A stretch of DNA of 51,577 nt from Bacillus sp. UNC438CL73TsuS30 (GTDB lineage Bacteria > Bacillota > Bacilli > Bacillales > Cytobacillaceae): positions 1 through 51,577 of the forward strand of contig NZ_AXVA01000029.1 of NCBI RefSeq assembly GCF_000482325.1, written 5' to 3'. The notes beneath the pieces are model-generated. The model worked only from the letters and a program-made list of their open reading frames with translations. It did no database searches and was not told where the DNA came from. This document shows, one piece after another, positions 1-10,936 of this stretch. Made by a program: the position numbers and the translations under genes. The first letter of the stretch is position 1; every line of letters begins with the position of its first letter.

Positions 1-77
1 TATTATTGTTTGTTGACGTTTTTGTTTGTTTAGTTTTCAAAGAACAAATTTCTTCGTCGCTCAAAGGCGACTTAATC
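1..77 (-). other. Leader of a downstream rrn operon (16S gene outside window)
   Basis: On the minus strand this is the transcribed leader running toward a 16S rRNA gene that starts beyond the left edge. It follows two tandem promoters and holds a boxA-like motif on the minus strand at about 34-47 (core TTCTTTGAAAA), the kind of site bound by the NusB/NusE antitermination complex in Bacillus rrn leaders. In B. subtilis an rrn operon also follows lysS, which supports the call. No mature rRNA sequence is visible. Confidence 0.75.
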
Positions 78-106
78 ATCTTACCAAGTTACCAACTTAA
101 AGTCAA
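78..106 (-). promoter_or_regulatory. rrn promoter P2, sigmaA type
   Basis: Minus-strand -35 TTGACT (101-106) and -10 TAAGAT (78-83) are separated by exactly 17 bp, directly upstream of the rrn leader. Position and tandem arrangement match Bacillus rrn P2 promoters. Confidence 0.8.
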
Positions 107-135
107 CAACTTTTTTTAGTTAATTTTTCTTACAT

Positions 136-154
136 GTTGTTGTCTCGCAACAAC
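136..154 (-). other. Hairpin between the two rrn promoters
   Basis: A perfect 7-bp inverted repeat, GTTGTTG and CAACAAC, with a 5-base loop lies in the transcript from P1 and upstream of P2. No T-run follows, so it is not a standard terminator. Its role is unknown. Confidence 0.5.
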
Positions 155-161
155 GAATATA

Positions 162-190
162 AATATACCACCATTGGAATCAGTGTGCAA
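162..190 (-). promoter_or_regulatory. rrn promoter P1, sigmaA type
   Basis: Minus-strand -35 TTGCAC (185-190) and -10 TATATT (162-167) have a 17-bp spacer. The site lies 84 bp upstream of P2, giving the tandem promoter pair usual for Bacillus rrn operons. Confidence 0.7.
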
Positions 191-261
191 TAGTCTTTTT
201 AAGTTTTTATTCATCAAATCTAAAATAAAAATATTCACATTCTTCAATTATAAACTTCTAA

Positions 262-290
262 ATAAAAAGTGCCAGGCAGGACCCGGCACT
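262..290 (-). terminator. Rho-independent terminator after lysS
   Basis: AGTGCC and GGCACT arms followed on the minus strand by TTTTTATTT, just beyond the lysS stop codon. It separates lysS transcription from the rrn promoters. Confidence 0.85.
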
Positions 291-304
291 AGTTTTAAGA
301 AATA

Positions 305-1804
<1,500 letters not shown>

Positions 1805-1841
1805 TTATCTCTTTTATGTAAATAGCATACTAATCCGCATT

Positions 1842-1869
1842 TTTATACATACTATATTATTTTACACAA
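1842..1869 (-). promoter_or_regulatory. Possible lysS promoter
   Basis: Minus-strand TTGTGT (1864-1869) and TATAAA (1842-1847) with 16-bp spacing, between the dusB terminator and lysS. The match is modest and the surrounding DNA is AT-rich, so it is tentative. Confidence 0.35.
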
Positions 1870-1909
1870 ACTTAGGAATTCAGACATTAAAAATGTTTAA
1901 AACATAGAT

Positions 1910-1937
1910 AAAAACTGCCAGCATATTACTGGCAGCT
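1910..1937 (-). terminator. Terminator of the folate-dusB operon
   Basis: Perfect CTGCCAG/CTGGCAG stem with a 7-base loop, followed on the minus strand by TTTTTATC, 40 bp after the dusB stop. Confidence 0.85.
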
Positions 1938-1978
1938 ACAAAGCAATTATAGATAAGCCAAATTGGAAACTCAAGCTT

Positions 1979-2971
1979 TTATCCGACTGTCACTTCTTTT
2001 TCTTCCGCTTCTGCTACTAAACCATTTAAAAGAGTGACCAATTCTTCACGGGTATTACACTCATTGACGCCATTTCGCGCCTTACCGTTTCCTCGGATTC
2101 CTTTTAAATACCAAGCTGCATGCTTGCGCATTTCACGGACAGCGATATTCTCATTCTTGAGGGCAATTAAGCGATCTAAGTGAAGAATACAAACATCAAT
2201 TTTTTCCCGAACAGATGGTTCACCCAAAAGCTTGCCTGTTTCAAGAAATTGGACCGTACGGTAAATCATCCAAGGGTTACCTAGTGCTGCTCGACCAATC
2301 ATCACTCCGTCACAGCCGGTTTCCTCAAGCATTTTTTTCGCATCCTGTGGCGTCTGGACATCACCATTTCCTATAAGCGGAATCGTTATCGATTGTTTTA
2401 CCTCACGAATAATATCCCAGTTTGCTTTTCCTTCATACATTTGGACACGCGTACGGCCATGAAGCGAAACAGCCTTTCCACCGGCACGTTCAACTGCCTG
2501 GGCGTTTTGAACAGCATAAATATGATCTTCATCCCAGCCCATCCGCATTTTAACCGTTACCGGCTTTTCAACTGCATCAACCACAGCAGCAACCATTTCA
2601 TAAATTTTATTAGGATCTAAAAGCCATTTTGCCCCTGCATCACACTTTGTAATTTTCGGAACTGGACATCCCATATTAATATCAATAATGTCTGCATTGG
2701 TATTTTTATCAACAAATTGAGCTGCTTCTACGAGCGATTCCTTTTCCCCTCCAAAAATTTGCAGGCTTAACGGTTTCTCCCGCTCGTCGATGTAAAGCAT
2801 ATTCATCGTTTTTTCGTTTCTAAAATTAATTCCTTTATCACTAACCATTTCAGCACATACTAATCCTGCGCCAAACTCTTTAACGGTCAGACGGAATGCA
2901 GAGTTACAAACACCGGCCATTGGTGCTAAAACTACCTGGTTTTTCATTTCAATATCGCCAATTTTCAACAT
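1979..2971 (-). CDS. dusB: tRNA-dihydrouridine synthase
   Basis: FMN-dependent reductase that converts uridine to dihydrouridine in the tRNA D-loop. The 330-residue TIM-barrel protein begins with the FMN-binding stretch VVLAPMAGVCNSAFR. It carries the catalytic-Cys motif NMGCPVPK near residue 100, an LHGRTR motif, and the phosphate-binding GNGDVQTPQDA and GVMIGRAALGNPW segments. It is the last gene of the folP-folB-folK-yazB-dusB cluster, 19 bp after yazB, as in B. subtilis (yacF). SD AGGTAC lies close to the ATG. Which D-loop positions it modifies cannot be read from the sequence. Confidence 0.95.
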   Translation of the reverse strand: MLKIGDIEMKNQVVLAPMAGVCNSAFRLTVKEFGAGLVCAEMVSDKGINFRNEKTMNMLYIDEREKPLSLQIFGGEKESLVEAAQFVDKNTNADIIDINMGCPVPKITKCDAGAKWLLDPNKIYEMVAAVVDAVEKPVTVKMRMGWDEDHIYAVQNAQAVERAGGKAVSLHGRTRVQMYEGKANWDIIREVKQSITIPLIGNGDVQTPQDAKKMLEETGCDGVMIGRAALGNPWMIYRTVQFLETGKLLGEPSVREKIDVCILHLDRLIALKNENIAVREMRKHAAWYLKGIRGNGKARNGVNECNTREELVTLLNGLVAEAEEKEVTVG

Positions 2972-2990
2972 GTAAAAGTACCTCCATTTC

Positions 2991-3203
2991 CTATGTCTCT
3001 TTTGGCGGCGCTAATTCATCAATCGTTATATTTAAGGATTGAGCAATTCTGGTCAGCAAATCGCTTGGCGGAAGCCGATTGCCTCTCTCAATCTCTCCCA
3101 AAATTGATACTGAAACACCTAGTTCCTTCGAAAAGCTCTCCTGTGTAAATCCCTTTAGCTTCCGATAGGCTCGAATGCGTCTTCCCCATTTTTCCGCTTC
3201 CAT
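2991..3203 (-). CDS. yazB: Small XRE-family HTH protein (YazB-like)
   Basis: A 70-residue protein made almost entirely of a helix-turn-helix domain. The recognition region reads FTQESFSKELGVSVSILGEIERGNRLP, the classic Cro/C1 pattern. There is no ligand or oligomerisation domain. Its 5' end overlaps the folK 3' end by 49 bp in another frame, and SD AAGGAG precedes the ATG by 8 nt, so it is translationally linked to folate genes. B. subtilis has a homologue of the same size in the same place. The target genes are unknown. Confidence 0.88.
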   Translation of the reverse strand: MEAEKWGRRIRAYRKLKGFTQESFSKELGVSVSILGEIERGNRLPPSDLLTRIAQSLNITIDELAPPKET

Positions 3204-3685
3204 ATCCGGACTCCTTCTTTATCAGGTAATTCATCTAATGATGTTTGAAGTGGTTTTTCCATCCCTGGAATGATCATGTCTGGCTGAATCTCCAATAACG
3301 GTACAATAACAAATGCCCTTTCATGCATACGGGGATGAGGGACGATGAGGTTCTCTGTTTCAATATTTTCTTGATTATACATGAGAATGTCAAGGTCTAT
3401 TGTTCTTGGCCCCCATTTTATCTCCCGCTTTCTTCCAAGTTGCTGCTCTGTTTTTAAACAGATATCTAATAGTTCATAGGCGTTGGACTCAGTCTTTATC
3501 TCGATTACCATATTCAAAAATAAATCCTGATCCTCATAGCCAACCGGATCTGTTTCATAAACAGAGGAACAATTTACTAACTCTATTTTTGGAACATCTG
3601 ACAAAAGCTTAATAGCTTGTCCTAAATAATCATATCGGTTTCCCATGTTTGAGCCAAGGGCAATAAATGCTGTATTTTCCACCAT
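3155..3685 (-). CDS. folK: 6-hydroxymethyl-7,8-dihydropterin pyrophosphokinase
   Basis: Transfers pyrophosphate from ATP to 6-hydroxymethyl-dihydropterin, preparing it for condensation with p-aminobenzoate. The 176-residue sequence has the HPPK signatures: IALGSNMGNR at the N-terminus and GPRTIDLDILMYN, containing the paired metal-binding Asp residues, around residues 92-104. The ATG overlaps the folB stop (TAATG), indicating coupling. The 3' end overlaps yazB. Length is typical. Confidence 0.96.
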   Translation of the reverse strand: MVENTAFIALGSNMGNRYDYLGQAIKLLSDVPKIELVNCSSVYETDPVGYEDQDLFLNMVIEIKTESNAYELLDICLKTEQQLGRKREIKWGPRTIDLDILMYNQENIETENLIVPHPRMHERAFVIVPLLEIQPDMIIPGMEKPLQTSLDELPDKEGVRIWKRKNGEDAFEPIGS

Positions 3686-4044
3686 TATCTTCTCCTTGTA
3701 ATTTCTACTGCAACAGACTTGTAATGGCCCGGAATTGGTGGGTCAGGTTTTATCATTTTTACCGTTACATCATTAACAAGGACGAACTCCTTTAACACAT
3801 TCGCTGCAATGTTTTCCGCAACAGTTTCCAAAAGCTTATAGGGCTCTCCCTCAACGATTTTTTGGCATAATTGAAAAAGCTCACCATAATGGACCGAATA
3901 CTCTAGTTCATCCGTTTCCCCAGCCTTTTTTAAATCCAAGGATATGATTAAATCAACGATGAAACGCTGACCAAGCCGATTTTCTTCGGGAAAAACGCCA
4001 TGATAACCATAAAACTCCATTTGATTTAAATATATTTTATCCAA
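3685..4044 (-). CDS. folB: Dihydroneopterin aldolase
   Basis: Cleaves 7,8-dihydroneopterin to 6-hydroxymethyl-dihydropterin. The ORF is open to 4071, but no SD serves that ATG. An AAAGGGG SD lies 7 nt before a TTG at 4044, giving a 119-residue MDKIYLNQMEFYGYHGVF protein that aligns from its first residue with the remembered B. subtilis FolB. Family residues include the GYHGVFPEE segment and the C-terminal KPDPPIPGHY motif with its lysine. It overlaps the folP stop by 8 bp and the folK start by 1 bp. Confidence 0.94.
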   Translation of the reverse strand: MDKIYLNQMEFYGYHGVFPEENRLGQRFIVDLIISLDLKKAGETDELEYSVHYGELFQLCQKIVEGEPYKLLETVAENIAANVLKEFVLVNDVTVKMIKPDPPIPGHYKSVAVEITRRR

Positions 4045-4882
4045 GGACAATCCCCTTTCCCATGAGCACATCCATCATTTTTGCCATCCTGCTCATTTCT
4101 TTTACATCATGAACCCTGACAATATGACACCCTTTCTGAATTCCATAACAAACGGTGGCTCCAGTGCCTTCCAGTCTCTCATTAACTGGCAAATCCAAGG
4201 CTTCCCCAATCATTCTTTTTCGTGAGGTTCCCAATAAGACTGGATATCCGATGGATGTTAATGTTTCTAGTTCCCTCATCATCTCTAGATTTTCTTGGTA
4301 ATTCTTCGCAAAACCTATACCGGGATCCAAAATAATCATCTCATCACGAACCCCTGCTTTTTTTACAATTGAAATGCTTTCAAATAGATCGTTCATAACA
4401 TCCCGAATAAAATTATTATAATTCCGTTCATTGCGATTATGTTGCAGAATGATAGGTACATCAAATTGTGCAGCTACCCCAGCCATTTTTTCATCAGCCT
4501 TTGCTCCCCAAATATCATTAATGATATGAGCTCCTGCTTTAAGGGCCTGCTCAGCTACTCTTGCTTTATACGTATCGATGGAGATCGGAACAGGAATCTG
4601 CTTGGATATCGCATCAATAATAGGAACCACTCTATCGATTTCTTCCTCTTCAGAAATAACCTCATAACCAGGACGCGTTGATTCACCGCCAATATCAATG
4701 ATATCTGCTCCATTTTGGACCATTTCATAAGCATGCTCTAATGCCTTATTCAGATCATTAAATTTTCCGCCATCAGAGAATGAATCGGGCGTAATATTTA
4801 AAACACCCATGATCATGGTTTTTTGACCGAAGTCTAGTGTATGCTTTCCACATTCAATTTTTTGTATCCCAGCTCTATTCAT
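4037..4882 (-). CDS. folP: Dihydropteroate synthase
   Basis: Condenses hydroxymethyl-dihydropterin pyrophosphate with p-aminobenzoate; the target of sulfonamides. The 281-residue TIM barrel shows both DHPS signatures, MGVLNITPDSFSDGG and GADIIDIGGESTRPG, plus the C-terminal VRVHDV segment. Two upstream in-frame ATGs exist, but only the ATG at 4882 has an SD (GGAGG, 8 nt). It now begins the folate operon: the pabB, pabA and pabC genes that separate cysK from folP in B. subtilis are absent, and a terminator stands in the 130-bp gap instead. Confidence 0.96.
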   Translation of the reverse strand: MNRAGIQKIECGKHTLDFGQKTMIMGVLNITPDSFSDGGKFNDLNKALEHAYEMVQNGADIIDIGGESTRPGYEVISEEEEIDRVVPIIDAISKQIPVPISIDTYKARVAEQALKAGAHIINDIWGAKADEKMAGVAAQFDVPIILQHNRNERNYNNFIRDVMNDLFESISIVKKAGVRDEMIILDPGIGFAKNYQENLEMMRELETLTSIGYPVLLGTSRKRMIGEALDLPVNERLEGTGATVCYGIQKGCHIVRVHDVKEMSRMAKMMDVLMGKGIVLG

Positions 4883-4962
4883 TCTGTTATCCTCCATGAT
4901 GATTCTCGTTTCTTTAGTATAATATGCTGTCATTATCATACACGAATTTTTAATATCAGTGC

Positions 4963-5001
4963 AAAAAAATAAGGTGTGGCTAATGTAGCCATCACCTTAT
5001 T
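4963..5001 (-). terminator. Terminator after cysK
   Basis: Long stem AATAAGGTG...CACCTTATT with inner TGGCTA/TAGCCA pairing, followed on the minus strand by a run of seven T. It lies 12 bp after the cysK stop and isolates cysK from folP. Confidence 0.85.
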
Positions 5002-5012
5002 GGGTTTAACAG

Positions 5013-5936
5013 TTAGTCAAGCTGGTAAAGTGGTGTACTTAGGTAGCGCTCTCCGTTATCAGGAATAATTGCTAAAACCTTTTTCCCTTTTCCAAGCTCT
5101 TTTGCAGCTTTCACCGCCGCAGCGATTGCCGCACCTGAGGAAATACCACCAAGAATTCCTTCTTCTCTGGCCGCACGGCGGGCATATTCGAATGCCTCTT
5201 CTGTTGTAATTTGAATCACTTCATCATAAATATCTGTGTTTAATGTGTCAGGTACAAATCCGGCACCAAGGCCTTGAAGCTTGTGAGGTCCTGGTTTTCC
5301 ACCTGATAAAATAGCTGAATCTTTTGGTTCAACCGCATAAATTTTAATATTTGGATAATGTTCACGAAGAACGCTTCCAGCACCAGTGATGGTTCCGCCA
5401 GTACCAATTCCAGAAACGAAGCCATCTAGCTGCTCCATTTGCGCTACAATTTCAGGTCCTGTAGTACGTTTGTGAACTTCTGGATTTGCTTGATTTTGGA
5501 ATTGCTGCGGCACAAAATATCCATGTTCTGCAGCGAGTGCTTCAGCTTTTGCGATAGCACCTTTCATTCCTTCCGGCCCAGGTGTTAATACAAGCTCTGC
5601 ACCGTATGCACGAAGAAGATTTCTTCTTTCTAAACTCATTGTCTCAGGCATTACAAAAATAGCTTTATATCCTTTTGCAGCAGCAACCATCGCAAGACCA
5701 ATACCAGTGTTTCCACTTGTTGGCTCGATGATAGTATCTTTTCCAGGTGCAATAAGACCTTGTTCTTCTGCAGCCTCGATCATTGCTAAACCAATACGAT
5801 CTTTAACGCTGCTTCCAGGGTTAAAATACTCTAATTTTAGATAAATATCTGCACTGTTCTCATCTACTAATCTGTTTAATTTTACAATTGGTGTTTGACC
5901 GATTAATCCGGCAACTGAATTTGCAACACGAACCAT
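5013..5936 (-). CDS. cysK: Cysteine synthase (O-acetylserine sulfhydrylase)
   Basis: PLP enzyme that makes cysteine from O-acetylserine and sulfide. The 307-residue protein carries the PLP lysine in PGSSVKDRI (near residue 44), the substrate loop EPTSGNTG, the PLP-phosphate loop [12 protein letters not shown] and the C-terminal GGISSGAA motif. The N-terminus MVRVANSV matches the family. It stands alone between terminators with its own sigmaA-like promoter. In B. subtilis cysK is under CymR control, but I see no convincing CymR box here. Confidence 0.97.
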   Translation of the reverse strand: MVRVANSVAGLIGQTPIVKLNRLVDENSADIYLKLEYFNPGSSVKDRIGLAMIEAAEEQGLIAPGKDTIIEPTSGNTGIGLAMVAAAKGYKAIFVMPETMSLERRNLLRAYGAELVLTPGPEGMKGAIAKAEALAAEHGYFVPQQFQNQANPEVHKRTTGPEIVAQMEQLDGFVSGIGTGGTITGAGSVLREHYPNIKIYAVEPKDSAILSGGKPGPHKLQGLGAGFVPDTLNTDIYDEVIQITTEEAFEYARRAAREEGILGGISSGAAIAAAVKAAKELGKGKKVLAIIPDNGERYLSTPLYQLD

Positions 5937-5988
5937 TATAATTACCCCCAGCTCTCTATTCCGAGTATTTTTATTGGATTTATATACA

Positions 5989-6017
5989 ATTTAACAGTTT
6001 AAGGCTCCTTTTGTCAA
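5989..6017 (-). promoter_or_regulatory. cysK promoter, sigmaA type
   Basis: Minus-strand TTGACA (6012-6017), 17-bp spacer, TTAAAT (5989-5994), about 50 bp before the cysK ATG. The -35 is perfect and the -10 moderate. Confidence 0.55.
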
Positions 6018-6055
6018 TTGAATTCATTCACCAAATTATTAAAATTTTATGAATG

Positions 6056-6084
6056 CAAAAAACACAGAAAATCACTTTCTGTGT
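6056..6084 (-). terminator. Terminator after yacD
   Basis: AACACAGAAA/TTTCTGTGTT stem with a 4-base loop and a T-run on the minus strand, immediately after the yacD stop codon. Confidence 0.85.
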
Positions 6085-6984
6085 TTAATCGTTTGATTTT
6101 TCTTTTCCGTAGAACCAGCTTACCTTCGCCTCATCCCAAAAGGTTCTAGCTGATGCCGGCACTTTCATTTGTTCGAGGGCAATTTGCCGGCGAATCTCCT
6201 CTTTTACATCTTGATAAGAATACGATTCCCCTTTTATTTTACTTTCTAACTTAAGGATTGCATAACCTTGTTCCACCTTAACAGGCTTGCTCCATTCCCC
6301 GGCTTTTAATGTTTTTGCAGTTAGAACATATTCCAAAGGATAACGGTCATCATCCTCTGTTATGTACCCAATATCTCCGCCATCATTAGCAGAGAATTCA
6401 TCAGTCGAGCGCTCCATTGCCATCGTTGAAAAGCTTGAACCCTGCGAAAGCTCCTTTAATGATTTCTCTGCTTCCGCTTCTGTTTTTACGATAATCTGAG
6501 ACAAATGAAAGGCAGACGGGATATCAAACAGGTCTTTATTCTGGTTAAAATAGTTTTTCTTTTCCTGTTCAGAAACGGCAACGTCCTTTGTCAAGATTTC
6601 TTCAAGCAATAAACTATTCCGAATTTGTTCTTTCCACCTATTCTCGTCTTCCTGCCTTTTTTCGCTGGATGAATGATAAGTGGTTTGAATAATTCTAAAT
6701 TCTCTTTCGACATCCTGATTAGAAACCGTTATTTTATACTTTTTTGCCATTTCTTTAACGACCTTTTGATGGATCATATCTTTTAGCACATCTTTACCAT
6801 ACCGTGCTTCTAATTCATTCAGCCAATCCTGCCTTAAAATCTCCTTTTTCCCTACCGTTGCCACGACATCTTTTTTTAAGCTGGCGCCATTAGCCGTATT
6901 CCCTTTTGTGAGAAAAATGGCTATAGTTAAGCAATTAACCATAATCAGTGCGGCGATTACAAACCAAAGTTGCTTTCTCCTCAA
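6085..6984 (-). CDS. yacD: Membrane-anchored PpiC-type peptidyl-prolyl isomerase (YacD, PrsA-like)
   Basis: A 299-residue foldase-like protein. Residues about 7-27 form one hydrophobic segment that can act as signal anchor. No lipobox precedes the only nearby Cys (VNC), so unlike PrsA it is probably not a lipoprotein. A helical SurA-N-like region (about 40-150) is followed by a PpiC/parvulin domain (about 155-255) with FHLSQIIVKTEAEAE, GGDIGYI and the C-terminal GYAILKLESK. The likely role is folding of exported proteins on the outer membrane face; clients are unknown. It lies 23 bp after hslO, in the order known from B. subtilis. Confidence 0.85.
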   Translation of the reverse strand: MRRKQLWFVIAALIMVNCLTIAIFLTKGNTANGASLKKDVVATVGKKEILRQDWLNELEARYGKDVLKDMIHQKVVKEMAKKYKITVSNQDVEREFRIIQTTYHSSSEKRQEDENRWKEQIRNSLLLEEILTKDVAVSEQEKKNYFNQNKDLFDIPSAFHLSQIIVKTEAEAEKSLKELSQGSSFSTMAMERSTDEFSANDGGDIGYITEDDDRYPLEYVLTAKTLKAGEWSKPVKVEQGYAILKLESKIKGESYSYQDVKEEIRRQIALEQMKVPASARTFWDEAKVSWFYGKEKSND

Positions 6985-7007
6985 CTTTTTTCCCCCAATG
7001 CCCCTGC

Positions 7008-7886
7008 TTATTTTGCCTGCTTGTTTAGTTCTTCCAATTCTTCTTTTGTAAAAAGATACTTTTCATTGCAGAAATGACAATGTGCTTCAGCTTGTCCATC
7101 TTCTTCAATCATTGCAGTAATTTCAGCAGCACCTAATCCGAGTATGGCATTAGAGAAGCGCTCTTTTGAGCATGTACATTGGAATTTTACCGGCATTTTT
7201 TCCAGTATATTAACGGGCTCATCCCCAAAAAGTTCCCCTAAGATTTCTTCAGGGGTAAGCCCCTTTTCAATTAATTTAGAAACAGGCGGTATAGTCTTTA
7301 ATCGTTCTTCCATTTTTGTTATCGCTGCATCTTCAATTCCTGGCATTAATTGAAGAATAAACCCTCCTGCAGCTAAAATCGAGTCGTCCGGATTCACCAA
7401 AACGCCTACACCGACTGAAGATGGAATTTGCTCGGAAGTAGCAAAGTAGTAGGTGAAATCCTCCCCTAATTCACCTGAAACAAGCGGAACCTGTCCAGAG
7501 AAAAAGTCGCGGAGACCAATATCCTTTATAACCGTTAAAGACCCTGTAGTGCCGACCGCACGGCGAACATCAAGCTTTCCATGGGCATTCGCTTCAAAGT
7601 CAACATGAGGATGCGTTACATATCCGCGGACTTCTCCCTTGGCATTACTGTCAACAAGGATTGGGCCTAACGGGCCGTCCCCTTCAATTTTAATAGTTAA
7701 TTTTTCTTCACCCTTTAGCATTGCCCCCATCATGACTCCAGCTGTAAGGGATCTCCCTAATGCTGCAGAGGCTGTTCTCCATGTATCGTGCCGGCGCTGT
7801 GCTTCACTCACAATGTTCGTTGTACGAACAGCATATGCACGTACATGCCCGTCAAAGGCAAGTGCCTTTACAAGATAATCGTTCAT
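7008..7886 (-). CDS. hslO: Redox-regulated chaperone Hsp33
   Basis: Holdase chaperone activated by oxidation. The 292-residue protein ends in the zinc switch: C237-x-C239 and C270-x2-C273, which release zinc and form disulfides under oxidative stress. The N-terminal domain contains [20 protein letters not shown] and the [20 protein letters not shown] segment typical of the family. It follows coaX by 14 bp and precedes yacD by 23 bp, so the three are probably one operon. Confidence 0.96.
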   Translation of the reverse strand: MNDYLVKALAFDGHVRAYAVRTTNIVSEAQRRHDTWRTASAALGRSLTAGVMMGAMLKGEEKLTIKIEGDGPLGPILVDSNAKGEVRGYVTHPHVDFEANAHGKLDVRRAVGTTGSLTVIKDIGLRDFFSGQVPLVSGELGEDFTYYFATSEQIPSSVGVGVLVNPDDSILAAGGFILQLMPGIEDAAITKMEERLKTIPPVSKLIEKGLTPEEILGELFGDEPVNILEKMPVKFQCTCSKERFSNAILGLGAAEITAMIEEDGQAEAHCHFCNEKYLFTKEELEELNKQAK

Positions 7887-7900
7887 TTTCAGACTCCCCT

Positions 7901-8686
7901 CTAGTTGTTATGGTGAAACGAATCTATATTTCGTTTATAGATTAACTGCAGTCCCTTTAAAGTTAAAAAAGGGTCAACAATGTCAATGATCTTTGATTCC
8001 TGAGCAATTAAATTAGATAACCCCCCAGTAGCAATAACCGTTGGCTTTTTTTCACTTTGCTCGATCATCCTTCTTACAATACCCTCAACTTGACCAACAT
8101 ACCCATAAACAATACCAGCCTGCATGGCTGCAACTGTATTTTTCCCAATAACCCCTTCCGGACGTGCTATTTCAATTCTCGGAAGCTTCGCAGCTCTTGA
8201 GTAAAGGGCCTCTGTTGAAATACCTACTCCAGGAGCAATCGCCCCTCCCATATATTGACGCTCTTCATTTACATAGCAATAAGTAGTTGCCGTTCCAAAA
8301 TCAACAATAATAAGTGGACTTCCATATTCGTGAATCGCCGCAACTGCATTTACAATCCTGTCAGCTCCAACTTCTCTTGGGTTTTCATATTTAATATTAA
8401 GCCCTGTTTTGATTCCCGGCCCCACTACGAGCGGCTTGATATGGAAATATTTTTGACACATTCGCTCTAATGCAAACATAATTGGTGGAACAACAGAAGA
8501 GATAATGATTCCGTCAATTTTTGAAAAGCTTAATTTTGAGTGGTCAAACAAGGATTTGATGATCATTCCGAATTCATCTTCTGTACGATTGCGATTCGTT
8601 TCAATCCGCCAGTGATATTTTAGTTCATCCTCCTCATAAACACCCAATACAATATTTGTATTCCCCACATCAAAGACAAAAATCAA
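7901..8686 (-). CDS. coaX: Type III pantothenate kinase
   Basis: First step of coenzyme A synthesis, phosphorylating pantothenate. The 261-residue ASKHA-fold protein has the N-terminal phosphate loop [11 protein letters not shown], the conserved [11 protein letters not shown] and the DFGTATTY motif. The frame is open from a GTG at 8695, but that codon sits inside the SD-like AAAGTGAG. The TTG at 8686 is 7 nt downstream and gives [11 protein letters not shown], aligning with the remembered B. subtilis start. First gene of a coaX-hslO-yacD unit. Confidence 0.95.
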   Translation of the reverse strand: MIFVFDVGNTNIVLGVYEEDELKYHWRIETNRNRTEDEFGMIIKSLFDHSKLSFSKIDGIIISSVVPPIMFALERMCQKYFHIKPLVVGPGIKTGLNIKYENPREVGADRIVNAVAAIHEYGSPLIIVDFGTATTYCYVNEERQYMGGAIAPGVGISTEALYSRAAKLPRIEIARPEGVIGKNTVAAMQAGIVYGYVGQVEGIVRRMIEQSEKKPTVIATGGLSNLIAQESKIIDIVDPFLTLKGLQLIYKRNIDSFHHNN

Positions 8687-8829
8687 ATCTATCACTCACT
8701 TTACAGATTTATCATTTCTCACACTGAAAACATAATAACATAATTGTGTAAGGTCATGTAAAGAAAACTCGTCGATTGCGAGACCTTCTGGACTTTTCAC
8801 GAGGCTTGGTGCGTTACCTAAAGTTATGA

Positions 8830-8866
8830 AAAAAAAGAGTGCTTCAATAGGAAGCACTCTTTTTTT
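8830..8866 (-). terminator. Terminator after ftsH
   Basis: Perfect AGAGTGCTTC/GAAGCACTCT stem with a short loop and seven or more T on the minus strand, directly after the ftsH stop. A strong intrinsic terminator that separates ftsH from coaX. Confidence 0.9.
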
Positions 8867-8868
8867 AT

Positions 8869-10818
8869 TTACTTTTGCTCGTTACCAGGATCATCTGTTT
8901 TGGTTAAGTCAACTTGTTCGTCCTTTTTGGTGTTGATGTTTACTTTTACATCCTCCACTTTTTTCGGACCAATATGAACACTTTCAAGAGCCACGGAACT
9001 ATCAGGCATCTTTCCGTTTTCAACCAAATATTTGATTTGTTCAGCAACAAGGGTTTCGACCTCAAGAAGAGTATTGGCAATAAGATTTAACTTATCACGG
9101 TTTTCCGTTAGAATCGTTCTCGCTCTCTCATAACACTCTTTAATAATTCGTTGAATTTCAAGGTCGATTTCGTAAGCAATTGCGTCAGAATAATTTTGCT
9201 CATTGTGCAGGTCACGACCCAAGAATACCTGTCCTTGCGCTTGACCAAATTGCAATGGACCGAGCTTATCACTCATTCCAAACTCAGTAACCATTCTTCG
9301 TGCAATCCCTGTAGCGCGTTGGAAGTCATTGTGCGCACCTGTACTTACTTCACCAAATACAATCTCTTCCGCAACACGGCCACCCAACAAACCGGTAATT
9401 TTATCAAGCAACTCAGGTTTTGTCATAAAATAGCGGTCTTCACGTGGAAGCATTACAGCATAGCCGCCAGCTTGCCCACGTGGAACAATTGTAACCTTAT
9501 GGACCATATCTGCTTCATCTAAAACTAAACCAATCACTGTATGACCACTCTCATGGAATGCTACAATATTGCGTTCTTTTTCAGAAATAACACGGCTCTT
9601 TTTAGCAGGACCGGCAATTACCCGATCCGTTGCTTCATCGATATCTTCCATATCGATTTTTTTCTTATTTGCACGGGCTGCAACTAAAGCGGCCTCATTT
9701 AATAAATTCTCTAAATCTGCACCTGAAAAGCCAGGTGTACGCATAGCAATGTTTTTCAAGTTTACAGAATCATCTAATGGCTTATTGCGTGCATGGACTT
9801 TAAGTACTGCCTCACGTCCAATAACATCCGGACGATCAACAGTAATTTGACGGTCAAAACGGCCTGGACGAAGTAACGCAGGGTCCAAAATATCTGCACG
9901 GTTTGTTGCAGCAATAATAATAATTCCTTCATTAGCACCAAAGCCGTCCATTTCAACTAGCAATTGGTTCAATGTTTGCTCACGCTCGTCATGGCCTCCG
10001 CCTAAACCAGCACCACGCTGACGGCCAACCGCATCAATCTCGTCAATGAAAATGATACACGGAGCATTTTTCTTCGCATTTTCAAACAAATCACGAACAC
10101 GAGATGCACCGACCCCAACAAACATTTCAACAAAGTCAGAACCACTTATCGAAAAGAATGGTACGCCGGCTTCACCAGCTGTTGCCCTTGCAAGAAGCGT
10201 TTTACCTGTCCCTGGAGGTCCGACAAGCAATACCCCTTTTGGAATACGGGCACCAAGCTCGGCAAATCTACGAGGGTCTTTTAAAAACTCAACTACTTCG
10301 ACTAATTCTTGTTTTTCTTCATCTGCGCCGGCTACATCTCTAAAACGAACCTTTTTCTTATCGTCGTTATAGAGCTTGGCTTTGCTCTTACCAAAATTCA
10401 TGACTCGGCTGCCGCCGCCCTGTGCCTGGTTCAATAAAAAGAAAAATAAGATAAAAATAATCACAAACGGAATAATGGAAGTGAAGAAGGTAACCCATCC
10501 GCTAGTTTCTTTAGCTGGCAACACATCCACATTTGTTGTTTTTGCACGATCAATTCGATCAAGAATCTTTTCACTGTTTGGTATATAGGTTAAGAAGTTT
10601 TTATCCTTCCCATCGTTAAACTGTCCCCGAACCTCAAAAACACCTCGTTCAGGCTGCATGGAGAATGACTTAACTTCCCCCTTCTCTAATTGGGAAACGA
10701 ACTTATCATATGAAATATGATCAGTCGGCTCGTTGCTTCCATTAAAGAAGCTTACAACACCAATGATGACTAAAAATATTAATAAATAAAAGATGGTATT
10801 ACGGAAAATCCGATTCAT
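8869..10818 (-). CDS. ftsH: ATP-dependent zinc metalloprotease FtsH
   Basis: Membrane-bound AAA protease that degrades membrane and regulatory proteins; in B. subtilis it affects sporulation through Spo0E. The 649-residue protein has two membrane segments (about residues 6-24 and 108-130) flanking an extracytoplasmic domain. It then has Walker A GPPGTGKT near 200, Walker [12 protein letters not shown], the second region of homology LRPGRFD, and the zinc motif HESGH near 425. The C-terminal tail is charged ([13 protein letters not shown]). It stands alone between its own promoter and terminator. Confidence 0.98.
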   Translation of the reverse strand: MNRIFRNTIFYLLIFLVIIGVVSFFNGSNEPTDHISYDKFVSQLEKGEVKSFSMQPERGVFEVRGQFNDGKDKNFLTYIPNSEKILDRIDRAKTTNVDVLPAKETSGWVTFFTSIIPFVIIFILFFFLLNQAQGGGSRVMNFGKSKAKLYNDDKKKVRFRDVAGADEEKQELVEVVEFLKDPRRFAELGARIPKGVLLVGPPGTGKTLLARATAGEAGVPFFSISGSDFVEMFVGVGASRVRDLFENAKKNAPCIIFIDEIDAVGRQRGAGLGGGHDEREQTLNQLLVEMDGFGANEGIIIIAATNRADILDPALLRPGRFDRQITVDRPDVIGREAVLKVHARNKPLDDSVNLKNIAMRTPGFSGADLENLLNEAALVAARANKKKIDMEDIDEATDRVIAGPAKKSRVISEKERNIVAFHESGHTVIGLVLDEADMVHKVTIVPRGQAGGYAVMLPREDRYFMTKPELLDKITGLLGGRVAEEIVFGEVSTGAHNDFQRATGIARRMVTEFGMSDKLGPLQFGQAQGQVFLGRDLHNEQNYSDAIAYEIDLEIQRIIKECYERARTILTENRDKLNLIANTLLEVETLVAEQIKYLVENGKMPDSSVALESVHIGPKKVEDVKVNINTKKDEQVDLTKTDDPGNEQK

Positions 10819-10855
10819 CCCTTACCTCCTCCCACGGGTAAACAAACTATATTAA

Positions 10856-10885
10856 ATAGTATCATAGAAAATCATTCCAATTCAA
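10856..10885 (-). promoter_or_regulatory. ftsH promoter, sigmaA type
   Basis: Minus-strand TTGAAT (10880-10885), 18-bp spacer, TACTAT (10856-10861), about 38 bp before the ATG. A strong SD (GGAGGAGGTAAGGG) follows. Confidence 0.55.
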
Positions 10886-10936
10886 GGAATTACACTTACT
10901 TCAGGACATCGAAGAATGTCTTTCGTTAAGTTTTGC

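Noticed and set aside
9151..9522. Plus-strand ORF of 123 codons opposite ftsH, and similar long antisense ORFs opposite spoIIE, tilS, ctc and the flippase gene
   Set aside because: They mirror strongly conserved minus-strand genes, have no SD and show no recognisable domain.
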